Shown here piece after piece: positions 49,842 through 62,262 of a DNA stretch of 64,000 nucleotides (position 1 is the first letter of the stretch; each line of letters starts with the position of its first letter). The position numbers and the translations under genes were made by a program. Below the pieces are notes generated by a model that worked only from the letters and a program-made list of their open reading frames with translations, did not search any database and had not been told where the DNA came from. Location: NCBI RefSeq assembly GCF_000002995.4, contig NW_025062477.1:948001-1012000 (forward strand), given 5' to 3'. The stretch is from Brugia malayi. Its lineage: Eukaryota > Nematoda > Chromadorea > Rhabditida > Onchocercidae.

Positions 49842-51998
49842 TCATGAAGTAGCCCGAGATACAGCTGAAGTTACTGTTGTAGTAGTACTGGTCTCTTTCC
49901 CTCTACAAGCTTCATTTTCAATGAATGCTCTGAGGCGATCGAGATAAGCTGCATGCAGTTCAACATCGTTATGTCCTGCACCAGGTACCCAAAGTGGTTC
50001 AACTGATGAAGGACAATGTTCGTAAATGGACACACCATGTGAAAAATCGATCACCTAAGTAATTTCAGCTATAATCATCTAACCAGATAAATTAATCAAA
50101 AATACAATGCAATCATAAATCACAATGAACAGAAAATGGAAACCACAAACATAAATTCGAGTTTATAATCGACAAAAAGTAAACTGCAATAACAACTAAC
50201 TTCATCGTCAGTTCCATGGATAACCAGTGTTGGACAACGTACACGTGCTACTTTGTCGATAGATGGAAATGCATCACAACACCACGTTCGTTGTGTTCCA
50301 GGAAATGCCACACGCATTCCGGACATTAGTGGAGAATGCAAAATAAGTGCTGCTACAGAGCTTTCGATACTCGCCAAATCTACACTTGGGACAGTCCCTG
50401 AAATGAATAAAGTAGAGTAAAGTTTTTAGAAATTGCATCTCCATTTAATTTATGTTAATAAAAAGTGAACATGTTCAACTATTTTTGGTTAATGGTTTAC
50501 AGAAAGGTTTAGTTTTTTCTTTTTTTATAAAGCTTAAAAACTATACATTTCATTATTAGATGTTTTAAAATAAACGAAATAAAGAAATAAAATAACAAAT
50601 CAAACATCAAACAAAACCACATCTACCTATTGACTGGCCATAAAGAATGATTTGATTCAAAGGCATCTGATATCTTGAACGTAATGCTGATAATGCTGCT
50701 GCAATGTCAGCGTAAAGATTCTTCTCTGATGGTTTACCACTAGAACAGCCATATCCTGGAAATACACTACATAATAGAATTTTTTGACAAATTCATGAAG
50801 AACATGCAAGTCGGAAAGGATATAAACATCTAAAGGTGAAATTACTTAACATTAACTTTAGAAGAAATCGCTTAGTTAAATAAGTTCGCAGAACATTTAT
50901 ATGCGCTACAACCTTCAAAATTATAGCCCTCAAAAATAGTTTTAAAAACGAAAAAGATATCACCGCAGAACAAAATCTACCAAGTATTTTTCGTAACTTC
51001 TGACGCTTCAGTTGACCAATTTTATGTTGACTAATGCTCGATAAAATTTTGAGGTATAAGGATTTCAAAATATTTCATTTCCGGCATTTTTTCTATTCTA
51101 CCACAATTTTTTTCGGTTTTAAAGTTTTGATTTTCTTAATAAAGCATTTACAAAGCAGCACGCACCCGAATAATCATAGCTAAAAACATTGCATCCGAGA
51201 CGAAAACCAAGTCCATAATAAAAGCTACACATCTGTCCGAGGTCAACTGCATTGCCATGTGAGAATAATAAGGTGAAACGAGCATCGCCACATGGCTTGA
51301 CATACATACAAACAATATCATTTCTGAAATTTACTTCATTAAACCTTTAAAACTTATTGAAATGATATATTACACAATCCATTTACTACTTTGAAGACAT
51401 TAATAAAAATTAACGTTCTAAATATACCTTTCAGCCACATATTTCCTTACTTCATTTTCTGCAACAAAATAACAAAGGGACCAAAATTTTCAGCAAAAGT
51501 ATGTTTAAGCTCACCTTCTTCGTGTACGAGTGTGGAAGACATCGATGTTACGGAGTTCATCGTAGCCATGCGGCCAATCTGCCCGTCCATCCATTAACTC
51601 TAGTGAAGTGCTGAAGTAACATTATTATAGAGAAAATCTTATCAATAAGCTTTTAAAAGTAAAGCTGTTATTAAAAGAAAGTACATAGCTTGCGCAGCTA
51701 AGAAACTTTAATAACATGTCCAGCCGAATCTCGTCAAGTTGAGTTTACTTGTCGCACACAATTATCAACTGAAAAATCACTTTACCAACGACACATATTT
51801 TAAATCAGACAATTTCAAAGCAAATAATACTCACAGCTGAGAATCGTGCTTTACAATGCGATAGCTTGGTTCGGGCGGCATAAAGGCTAATTTGGAGACA
51901 ATTGAAGAAGGCAATGGAGGACAACAAAAAAGGCAACATAAATCTTTCATGGATACTCGGCCACCAGCACCATTCTGAGAAGCTAATTGTGTCGTCAT
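49842..51998 (-). CDS. ABHD17: ABHD17-type serine hydrolase (protein depalmitoylase family)
   Basis: Six exons: 51998-51835, 51610-51515, 51323-51166, 50755-50627, 50397-50201, 50054-49842; phases agree, 318 residues, normal for the family. The N-terminal [12 protein letters not shown] holds the Cys cluster that is palmitoylated and anchors ABHD17 proteins to membranes. The alpha/beta-hydrolase core shows [40 protein letters not shown], nucleophile Ser181 in GQSIG, Asp in HGTDDE (246/247) and His276 in GAGHND. Family members remove palmitate from proteins such as N-Ras and PSD-95; the C. elegans relative (AHO-3, from memory) acts in neurons. The start was set at the first ATG after an in-frame stop; ATG for Met17 is an alternative. 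A CAATCAG acceptor before the start may be a trans-splice site. The C-tail is Thr/Ser-rich and lineage-specific. Confidence 0.93.
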
Positions 51999-52734
51999 CG
52001 TGGTGACCTCAACATCTGATTGCAGTGACACAATAGTAAACCATCGTCAATCGAAATGAGAGATCCAGAAAAAAAAAAGATAAAGTCCTAAAAATATAGA
52101 TCACTACTTTTAGCACTGAAATCAATTTTCTTCATATTAAGAGATTTACCAATAATAATCCATTTAATTTATCATGGCAATATCTAAAAGCACCTACTTA
52201 AGAAGAAATTTAAAAAGTTCAAAATTGTAAAACATTTAGAAGATTTTTCGTAGAGTTGAATTGAACCTTTACCATTAAAAAGCAAAACAAAGATGTAAAG
52301 TTTTCCTCTAAGTCAATCTCTCTATCTAATCACTATTACAAATAATCTTAAAGAAGGAGAAAATTCCAATCATAGAGTAAATTTCTTAAGTAAAGAAATA
52401 AAATTACAAACCACTGTTCATAAAATGATTATAATCTGGCAAAATTTTATCACTATTTTATGAATTATAGAAAAATAATGTATGTAATATTGTAGCAATG
52501 ATACTTACAACTAAAAATGGTTGACACATAATTACGTAAAGAATTCCATTGCTTCTTCAAATATTTGAAAAATTTGAAAAAAAAAAAAAAAAAAGAAACC
52601 ACCAACAAACGGAACTAAACCCCCGCGCGTCACACACAAACACATCAATTTGTAAAGTTCGTCCCATCAACAATGATAGTAATATTCGTCATAGTAAAAT
52701 TCAGCACAGAGTGACTTCTTATTGACGTGAATTA

Positions 52735-52808
52735 TAAGAGTTAAGTGATACGTTTACGTCTTTTAACGTGATAGTTTGGTAGTCTGTTAGGCGTACGTTA
52801 TATTACGT
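52735..52808. promoter_or_regulatory. ACGT-core cluster upstream of ABHD17
   Basis: Five ACGT cores (52735, 52756, 52766, 52795, 52805) occur in 74 bases, including TTACGTCA, a bZIP/ATF-type site. The patch is 740 bases upstream of the ABHD17 start codon and could be its promoter. Inference only. Confidence 0.4.
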
Positions 52809-53356
52809 CAGTTATTTTACAATTTGTTTGATTTATATAACTTGTAAGTTTTTTTTTTTTTTTTTTATATGTTTCAAACAATCACTTAAACAGTTGCTCG
52901 CTCATTTTGACAATAATTAATTATCTTGAAAGTTAGTTTGAAAAAATCTATTACATGAATTAAACGATTGTTAAATTATATGAAATAAAACTATTGGTTA
53001 TTTAAAGTCATTAATATCCCTTTTTTTCTGTGGTGAAGAACGTTGAAAATAAAAATATATGTAAAATAGTTAATTCTTTATATGAAGAAATGACATTTTT
53101 TTAAATAATATTTTTTTTTTTTTTTTTTTTAATAAAACTTTTTGATGTATATTTAATAAAAGTTTTTAATTAAATGACAAAGTGTTTATTTTATTCAATG
53201 AAGAAATGAATGTTCAATAAAAAGATAGAAAAGGATAAAAATTAATAATTCATTAAGCAAGAAAAAAAAATTAGATGTACCGTAGGATAAGAAACATATT
53301 TTTAATTGTTGCAGGTGACACTTATTATGGACTGAAAGTATTTTCTACTCTTTTTA

Positions 53357-53364
53357 TGACGTCA
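53357..53364. promoter_or_regulatory. Perfect CRE palindrome TGACGTCA
   Basis: Consensus CREB/ATF site, followed ten bases later by a GA tract (about 53374-53402). It lies between the 3' end of the MAM gene and the ABHD17 promoter side, 550 bases from the ACGT cluster. It may act with that cluster. Confidence 0.4.
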
Positions 53365-54401
53365 TGAAAATAAGGAGAGAGAGAGAGAGAGAGGGAGAGA
53401 GAAAAAAAAGAAATGTACACATTCAATGCTTTGTTATAAAACGATGAAAGAGATAATGATGTGTCAAACCTTTTTTTTTTTTTTTTTTTGTTTTTTTTCT
53501 AAATATCATTAAATTTTGTTATCTGATTTCTCTACTCTTTCTATTATCATTTCTTTCAATATGTGATAAATGAAACTTTAGTCCTCCTTCTTTTTTGAAT
53601 CTTTTGATTGTAATGAGATAGATTATAAATGATTTGAATAGAATAATGCAATTGGAAAAAAAAAAGGATTAAAGCTTTAATCAAATGACGCAAATAACGC
53701 AAATTGATGATGTTCATCAATCTTTTTCTAAGCATTTAAGCATCATATTCTATTGAAATTTCTAATAACTTTGACATTTTGCAATAAATAATTGACAATA
53801 GATAGAGCTGCTGCTGTAAATGACGACAAAAGTATTATTTACATCGTTGATTTAAAATAATACATCACTGAATTCTCAAATGGATTAATTCTTTTCTCTT
53901 TTTTTTTTTTTTTTTTTTTTTGCTTAATCTTTTTTTTTTCTTTTTGTTTTTGCAGGGTTAAATGAAGAATGATTAGTTAAAAGTTGGAAAAAAAAGCTAC
54001 AAAGGTTAGTGTCAATAAGCTTAATTAAAGTGTGTAACGACTAGTAACTTGGTAGTATGATAGATGAAGTAATCTTTAGCTGCATTATTTTTTCTTTTTT
54101 TCATTTTTGTTTACTAATTGTTAGAGAGTAATCAATTCAGACGAAAAGAATACAGCTTGCTTGATAAATTACAAAGTAGTGAGTTTAATAATTATTGCAA
54201 TTAATAAAATGTCAACTAAAGGCGACAAATGCATTATTTCATTTATTTATAAACTAAAAATGTAACAAAATAGTTGCGTTAGCAATACTTGAATTATGAA
54301 TAATAAAATCATTGTGATTTTGGATGACAATTGTTTGTCAATGTTTAAATGCAAGTGAACAATACGACATCTAAACGTTTCATAGTTTCATCACTTAAAT
54401 T

Positions 54402-56749
54402 TCAACCAAATAAATTTTTCGATTCACCCAAAAAATTTTTCCGCAATTCATATGGTAGCAAAGAGAGGAGAGAATTCAACTGACCATTGTGAGGGAGAAA
54501 TTGTGTACCCTGAAATAATAGTTAAAATTATTATTAGTGGTAATGAAAGTGACATTTGTTTCAATTCAAGTAGATCTATATGACTTGGAAAGCTTTAATT
54601 CATGATAATTAGATTATAATAAATTTTGTATAATTTTACATAGTGGAAATTTTTACTGATATAAAATGAGGTGGTGCATTAATAGGCCTTATTGGTTCAG
54701 GTTTTTTATTTTGTTCTTGATCATCACCATCTGCTATTTTAGACTGTAATCCTTTTAAGTTCATAAAATTCTTCACCAATTCCAAACTCTGAAAAAAAAA
54801 AAAAAAAAAAAAAGATTGGAAGTGAAATTTTTGTGTAAAAAAGTGTAACAAATGATAATGAAACACACTTAATCGACGAAAAAGAAATCATTTTACAGTT
54901 TATAAGAATTCTTCAGAAATCATGTATACATCTATTTCCGGTATGGTAATCTGCTATCATCTGGTAAATCTTGTATTGAAGACACTAATATTAACGATAA
55001 TTAAACCTGTTCAGCATTCATTCCTGTAAGTCCGAAACGTTGTGCAAGTTGCCGGAGTTGCATTCCCGGAACGGATTGTCCATCAGTTTGTGATAGCAAT
55101 GTGTTTAATTCTTTCATAATGCTATGTTTTGCCGAAGCATTAGTTCTCCTATATTGATTTATAATTGGTCCTAAATTGTATATTTCATTTTTAGGAAACA
55201 TAGTATTAGTTCCGTAATTTTCTTTTCAGCAATAAATAATTGCATGCTTATTCAGGTTTGATTTTGAACTTATACATATCAAAGAGTCTTATTTAGGATG
55301 AAAATTTCGAGCTAACTTTTTTTCTTGAAATGATGCAAAAATTAACCTAGTGAGAAATCACTTTCTGCATAAAACTTTTCTGGTAATGGTTGAGTAAAGG
55401 TAGCAAATTCCGGAGTAAGACCATCATGCTCTCGAAATGGTAATAGTGGAGAGGTAAGGTTCAACTTATGTTGTTGTTGTTGACCTTGTTGCTTGATAGG
55501 ATCATTTATGATTTTAGATGAAAGCCCTAATTGATCCTTTAAAAATTCTCCATTTTTATTGTTTGTCAATTGTAATTTCCGGATTTCTTTGAATTTCGAA
55601 TTAGATGCTAAAGTATAATTTGAATTTATCATTGGTGCAGTAAAAGATGTTCTGCGAATGAAATTCTGTGCCGGAATGATGTTATTGATGAGTGAACGAA
55701 TGGATTCATTTTCTCTGTCTTTCCGAATTATTGTTGTAGGTTTTATCTGTAAATAATTTTTTTTTATAGTGCCTGAATTAGCTCTTATTTTATTTGCTAT
55801 ATGTATTTTAAATTCATGTGTCATTCGTTTAGCTTTTTAAGAAAAAAAAAAATCGAATTTAAACTTAAAATTTAAATTTCCTGTCACACATCATAAATAA
55901 TGCTTTATAACAAATAACCTGATTTGTGTGCAGTTGTTGAAATGCAGTTAGCCTTTCTGTATTATTAAATTGTGATTTGATGAAATTTAAAGTGCTTACA
56001 TCTGCAAGAAGTTTTACTATCAACAATAGCAAATGAAAAGATATTAAAAATTTTATTTTTAAAAAAAAAAAAAAAAAAAAAAAAGATTAAAATCAGTAAC
56101 TTACCACAACTAATTTCATTCCCATCATTGTTTACAAGTTTAATATTAGAAATAGTTATGAAATTATTAGTTGGTACTGTTCCTTTTATTAACAATTGAA
56201 CTGGTTGTTTGCTTGTTTTCATTGGAATTCGTAAACGATACCATCCATCATCATTGTACAATCCTTTTCGATTCCAAATCATCAAATCATTTTCCATATT
56301 TTCCAAAATAGTCAATAAAGCATTTTCACTGAAATAAAATTATTGGTTCTTGTTAAAAATAAAACAGCTATCTATCTTTTATCAGTAATCAGTGACATTA
56401 TCAACGATTATCAGCTAGTTAAACACTTCACTATCACTGATAATCAGTAATTTCACCTCATCCAAACATCCATTTCGACGAATGCTTCAGGAGGAACCAT
56501 GAAGAAATCACTTTTCACTAGGCCTTCACCTTCACCATCTATGGCTATATTACCTGTTAATCGATGCCATGGATATCCCAATGTCCTGATATGATATAAA
56601 AACTTTTTGGATATTTACTAAGATGAGAAGTTAGTGAAATTTTAAGAGAATTTTAAATTTTAAGATGTAGTGGATTTTTTATTTTAATTAGTAGAATTAG
56701 TATGAAAAATTAAGCTATACAAAATATAACCTAAGAATCATTTAAAATC

Positions 56750-56786
<37 letters not shown>

Positions 56787-59217
56787 GAAGAATAACTTAA
56801 ATACAACTAAATGATTGATTTCCAGTTTTTCATTTCATTTTTTTTTCCTATTTAATTTTTAGTAAAATACCATGCACAGGATGAATTAATGAATGTGCAT
56901 TGAATAGGAAGGCATGAATTAGAAATTGCTTGTTTATTGGATGAAATCTTTTCTAATACAACATTTCTCGAAATCTGCAACAAAAAAAAAAAAAAAATAT
57001 TATTCATTTGGTATAATATCAAAAAGATAGTTTAAAAATTTTAGTTACTAAGTATTACTTTGAAAATATTTATTATCTTTTAAGTAAGCAAAGGAAGAAT
57101 GCCAAAATTTGATTGCATAAAATATAATTTGAAAAAATTTTTCCGCCTGATCAATGCATACTATGATGGCGATCGATAAACATAAAGTTGATTCAATCTT
57201 TTCGTTTTAATATTTATGCTAATTAATTATTTTAATTCAAATTATTCCGGTTATATAATAATTCTAGCAAGAATGTAATTTAGTATTCGATTTAATTTTT
57301 TGCTAACAAAATAAGCTAAAATATAATTTGTGCTTATCAGAAAATTTCTGATAATGTAAAAAATACCAAAAGCTATTGCATCACTGAAATGTGACAATTA
57401 ACTATTGATAAGAAATATTTCAAAAAGATTAACTGTTATTGATTATTGATAAGAATATTAACTATTATTGATAAGAATATTTTAAAAAGAAGAAAAAAGT
57501 AATTTGTATGAAAACAAACCAAAGATGCAAGTACTTTTGGAGAATTATTATTGTATTCGATTTCATCTATAGCTACAATATCTGCCGATGTAAAAATATT
57601 TCGCGCTCGAAATATAATCTAAAAATGATTTTACCGCCTAATTAATACCAATTATTTTTATTTCCATTGATCTAACTTTTAAATTAATTAATTTTTAACC
57701 TTTTAATTTAAACTTTTATTATAATTTTATTAATTTATTTTTTTTTTCAAATTCGTTATTATTCATTTCAGTTTAAATTTTATTAAATTCATAACTTTCA
57801 TAAAATCATTCAACCTTAAATGGCGTCGACAAATTATTGGAAAGAATAATTTTTTCTTTTATCCATCGCAATTCTTTATGGATTAGATCAGGAGCCGTAT
57901 AGGTACAGATAAAAGCATTTTGTTGTGCAATACATACCTTAAATATATTGCAAATAATATTTTTTATCTTTTTATGAAAATTAAAATTTTCAAATTTGGT
58001 TATTAATAGTATTACTAAAGTAATAAAAGTAATACTGTAATATGGTTGAAGAAAATAAATTAATGAAAAAATTGAAAGAAATGTTGCAATAACTTATGAA
58101 AAAGATTTTAAAAATGAATAATTATATCATTGAACAAGTAAAGAATGATAACTTACATCAAGTAATTGAATAAGTAAAAAGTGATAACTTACATCAAGTA
58201 ATTGAATAAGTAAAAAGTGATAACTTACATCAAGTAATTGAATAAGTAAAAAGTGATAACTTACATCAGGTAATTGAATAAGTAAAGAATAATAACTTAC
58301 ATCAGGTAATTGAATAAGTAAAGAATAATAACTTACATCAAGTAATTGAATAAGTAAAGAATAATAACTTACATCAAGTAATTGAATAAGTAAAAAGTGA
58401 TAACTTACGTCAAGTTTGGATATATTATTACTTTTCCAATAAGTAAATGATAAGGTTGCCTGACGTTCATCATACTCTTCCACTTCAGTACTAATCAAAT
58501 GTCCTTCAGCTAGTACTGCTCTACCACCTTTTGCATATGCATAAAGACCATCTAAAATCAAAATAATAACTCATATTTTTACATTATAAAAATTAATATC
58601 AAATTTGAATTGAAAAAATTAAAATAAAATATTTAAAGAATTGAAAAAATTATTCTAACTTGTATTTGAGGAATGTGGAATAAATTGAAATGAATTAATT
58701 GGTATATCAACACCAATAAGCCATAGATCAGAATCAGATCGCCATTTGCATAAAGTACCATCATCGAAATTACACGATAGATTTGATATTTGAATTTCAG
58801 TTTCGTTAATTGATATTACTACTTTAAAAAAAAATATGTTAAATTAGTGAAGAAATATTTCAAACTTAAAAATTAGTTTTTAAGTTTTTTTCTTCATTTT
58901 TTTTTTTTTTTTTTTTGAAGGAGATATTACTCTATAGAAAATGACAATTTATTAAACTTTAAATAAATATGAATGATTTTTCAACTTTTTTTTATTATTT
59001 AAAAAAAAAACTCACAATTCTGTTTTTTTTTTTTTTTTGAAAAAAATAAGAATAAATTTAAATTTTAAATTTCTGAACAAGTTTTTTGAGAATTGAAAAT
59101 AATTTTAAATATTTATTTTAATTTTAAATACATATATATTTGAGAATATTTAGATGAAAAAATTTTACCATGGAAAATTACTATGGAAATGAGAGAGAAA
59201 ATTGAGGCAAATTTCAT
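54402..59217 (-). CDS. Secreted MAM-domain protein
   Basis: Thirteen exons: 59217-59169, 58821-58660, 58551-58409, 57937-57815, 57618-57520, 56974-56871, 56585-56457, 56328-56105, 56001-55919, 55746-55347, 55221-55007, 54788-54657, 54509-54402. Phases agree and the coding length divides by three: 656 residues. It begins with a signal peptide, MKFASIFSLISIVIFHG. MAM domain 1 (about 32-182) shows LSCNFDDGTLCKW, LDVCIA and the terminal IVAIDEIEY. A second, diverged MAM domain (about 213-344) shows CTFINSSCAW, LVKSDFF, MDVWM and a closing Cys. Residues 345-656 have no recognised domain, are Asn/Gln/Lys-rich with a Gln run, and end NLFG. No transmembrane segment is visible. MAM domains mediate adhesion or assembly of extracellular proteins; an extracellular matrix role is inferred. 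The donor of exon 3 is embedded in a 36-bp minisatellite. Confidence 0.88.
58151..58408 (-). repeat. 36-bp minisatellite carrying eight 5' splice sites
   Basis: Read on the minus strand, the true donor of MAM exon 3 (AAACTTGAC/GTAAGT) is followed at exact 36-base intervals by seven copies whose junction reads TTGAT/GTAAGT or CTGAT/GTAAGT. The unit is 12 codons and stays open, encoding repeats of LLDVSYHFLLIQ. Use of a downstream donor would therefore insert one to seven 12-residue hydrophobic repeats into MAM domain 1 without shifting frame. Confidence 0.9.
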
Positions 59218-59300
59218 ATTTGTGGTAGGTAAAACGATGAATCAACAACGGTTGTTAGCTGGTGACAACAGATGACAATGTAATCTGGATGGAAACGCAT
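59214..59300 (-). other. 28-codon upstream ORF overlapping the MAM start
   Basis: An ATG at 59300 opens a frame (MRFHPDYIVICCHQL...) that ends in TGA, overlapping the MAM start codon as ATGA. An acceptor-like CTTTCAG lies at 59364-59370 on this strand, so if the mRNA begins there the upstream frame would be included and could limit translation of the MAM protein. The transcript start is not known. Confidence 0.35.
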
Positions 59301-61077
59301 AAATTCAAATCCCACAAAATACATCAATAAATAATAAAATGGGTCATTCGAGGCATATTTACCTGAAAGCAAATGCTTAAAAATAAAATTTATTGGAAAA
59401 GTGCTAATGGTCAGTTAATAATACATTACAAAATAAATATTTCACAATGAAAATTATATTTTTGCTAAAAATAAAATCAAACTTAAAAATTGATGAATGT
59501 TTTTTTAAATTTGAAATATTATTATTTCCAATTAAAATTATCATTCTAGCTATTTATATTAGAATGAAATTTTAATTTTTAACTAATGTTCATTTTTTAA
59601 ATTCATTTTTCCATTGAACAATCATATCAAATTTGATTCGATTTAATTTAATAAAAAAAAGAAATTCTGTTGTACATTAGTTTTTTTTTTTTTTATTCGT
59701 AGAATTCTTTATTGTATAATTTTCTTTTCCTCTTTTTTTTTTTGTTTGAATTAATTACAACATTATTTCGTTTAAGATACCAAGCTCATTTAAAATTGCA
59801 CTTAAAATTTTGAAAAATATTTTTACTTTTAATAAAAAACCACTTTTGAAAACAATTTTATTTCCTCTACGTCACATTTTCAAATCTGATAGTTGGCATT
59901 TTCCTGAAATTATTGAATTTTTTTAGTTACTGATATAATAAATACTTTGTATATTAAAAATCTGTATCACTTAAAACTAATTTTAATTTCAAAAAGTTAC
60001 TAATTTTTTTTTTAAATTTTCAATGATAGATTTATTTACTTTTCTGTCAGTAAAATGAAATAATTTAGTTTAAGAATCATTTCACAATTTATTTTAGCGT
60101 TTTCATTTTCATTTCATTTCACATTAAGTTTCAAAAATAATTTACTAATGCTACAATAATAATTTTTTTTTTTTTTATTTTTAAGACAAAATTTTTAGCA
60201 TTATTGTTAACAAACATGGCTGTTTAATTCTATGGCAGTTAATTATTTCAATGTAATTTACTATTTATTCTTCAAAATAATTTTTTTTCTTTGTTTAAAT
60301 TTAAATTTAAAATGTATACAAAATAGTTTTTTTCTTTCCTTTTTATACTTTCTTTTTCTTTTTTTTTTTTTTTTGCTTTTTCCGTTTTTTCTGAATTTGA
60401 AATGATAATAATAGTAAGTAAATACGATCAAATATCGATTCTTTACGATTTTTTTATACATTTAAACTTTGTTTTTTTTTTTTTCACATTTCTTTTCTTT
60501 CTATTTCTCTTTTTTAAAATTTTTGAATAAAAAAAAAAAAAAAAAAGCTGCGATAAAATTTTGTTCAATTTAAATTTGCATTGATCATTGCTTTTAAACT
60601 GAAACGAAATGTTTAAATTTTTTCATCATCGTAATTAGGCTAATGGACAATATGCGCAAATGCGCACATTGCAACGATTACAAAGAGTTCTGTTTAGAGC
60701 TGTTGACAATAATACTAATTGTGGACAATGAACAATAACTATTACAATTATAATTTAATCGTAATCGCATCATTGAATTATTATTTCTCATCAATGAATG
60801 AATATTTCTTCTTTGCTTCTATTTAAATTCTATGTTTTCAAAAAAAAAAAAAAAAAATTTAAAAATAGAATGAAACTGTTTATTGTTTCAATTAAGTATT
60901 CAAAGTTTTAAGAGAAATTTAAAATTTTTGAAAATTTACAAATATATATATTTTTTTTTCATAATCAACCTAATATTCATTATATAGATGTTTGTGTATA
61001 TATTTAATTTTTATTTTAATTACTTGAAAATTCATGAAAAGGAACGATTTAATTTTGGGCCCAAATAAGGCTTGCGC

Positions 61078-61125
61078 AAAAGTTGACCTATTTTGGTGAG
61101 TTAACAGAATTTACGGTCAACTTTT
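61078..61125. repeat. 11-bp inverted repeat (hairpin)
   Basis: AAAAGTTGACC (61078-61088) and GGTCAACTTTT (61115-61125) pair around a 26-base loop. The stem is too short for a typical microRNA precursor. Confidence 0.6.
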
Positions 61126-62091
61126 AGATTTATTTATTTATTTATTTTTTTTTTTTTGCAAAAATTTAAATAAGGTTATTTCTCGACGATCGCTTCTACT
61201 TAATCTTTGTTTATCTCTATACTTTTTAAAGCATGGCTTATTAAAAATTTTAATGATTCTAACTTAAAATATTATAATATCTATATGAGAAATATGAAAT
61301 TTTAGGATTAAATTGAAATAAACCGGTTTGCAAGATGAGAAATGCATTTCCGGAAGTGATCATCCTCAAATGGCACATAACTCTATTCATTGGTAGATAC
61401 TGGAAATAATCCGATATTTGCTGATATTATTACTATCATTTAAATTTAATAATAGTTAAATAATAGATGAGTGTATCAAAAATATTGCAATCTATTGTGA
61501 TCTCATATTATTTTACAATCAGGGAAATATTTCAAAAATAAAGTGAAAAATGTAAGAAGATAAGAGAAGATCAGAATATTGATTGATAATGTCGAATTTT
61601 TCTGATAATAAAGATAAAATAAAGTTATAACGAATGTCATGTATTTTAATAAAGAAGTAAAAATAATTGAAATGAAGTATGGAAGAAGGAAAGTTAATAA
61701 AAATTATGCAATAACTAAAAGTTACCCAAAATTGCATAAAGTAAGTGCCAAAATAATCAAAGTAATTTTATCATATTATAAAATTATATTCAAAGAATCA
61801 AACTATTTTTGCATTTTTTAATTATTTCAGCGAAATTTTAAGTGTAAACAAATTCAGGAAGACATCAATCAATAAACGCTTACCAAGAGAAGAATTATGT
61901 TAATAATATTGAAGTTAGAAAAAGAATCGTTAGTATGACTTAAATGATATATTGATATGTTGGATAAGAAAAAAAAAGAGAATGTATACTTATAAAGAAG
62001 TAAAGAATTTCAAAATTATTAAATTAAGGAAGGGAAAAAATAATTTTAAAAATGTTTAACAATGATTATAATTTCAACCATTGCAGCACTA

Positions 62092-62262
62092 GTTCAAATT
62101 CAGGACTATGATTCGGGAAAATTACGATTCAAGATTACATTCAAATTCAAGATAATGATTCGAGATTATATTCAAATTCAAGATTATGATTCGAGATTAC
62201 ATTCAAATTCACGAATATGATTCGAGAAGATTACGATTCAAGGTTCTAATTCAAGATTATAT
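62092..62262. repeat. GATTCGAGATTA-type minisatellite
   Basis: About five imperfect copies of a 31-base unit (GATTCGAGATTACATTCAAA then TTCAAGATTAT). Diverged, so probably older than the other arrays. Confidence 0.8.

Larger units (their letters stand above)
52100..54401. other. Intergenic between ABHD17 and the MAM gene
   Basis: Contains an ACGT-rich promoter-like patch, a perfect CRE and a GA tract (listed separately), plus long poly-T runs. An ATG-bearing segment at about 52505-52530 (MCQPFLV then GTAAGT) resembles a first exon but is out of phase with ABHD17 exon 1. No gene is supported. Confidence 0.5.

Noticed and set aside
50793..51068. 91-codon minus-strand frame in an ABHD17 intron
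   Set aside because: Lies between exons 3 and 4, has no similarity to the family, and the exon phases close without it.
56000..56016. 17-nt microexon (VKLLAD) in the MAM gene
   Set aside because: It fits in phase, but joining to the next segment then hits a stop; the acceptor at 56002 giving VSTLNFIKSQFNNTERL keeps the frame and was preferred.
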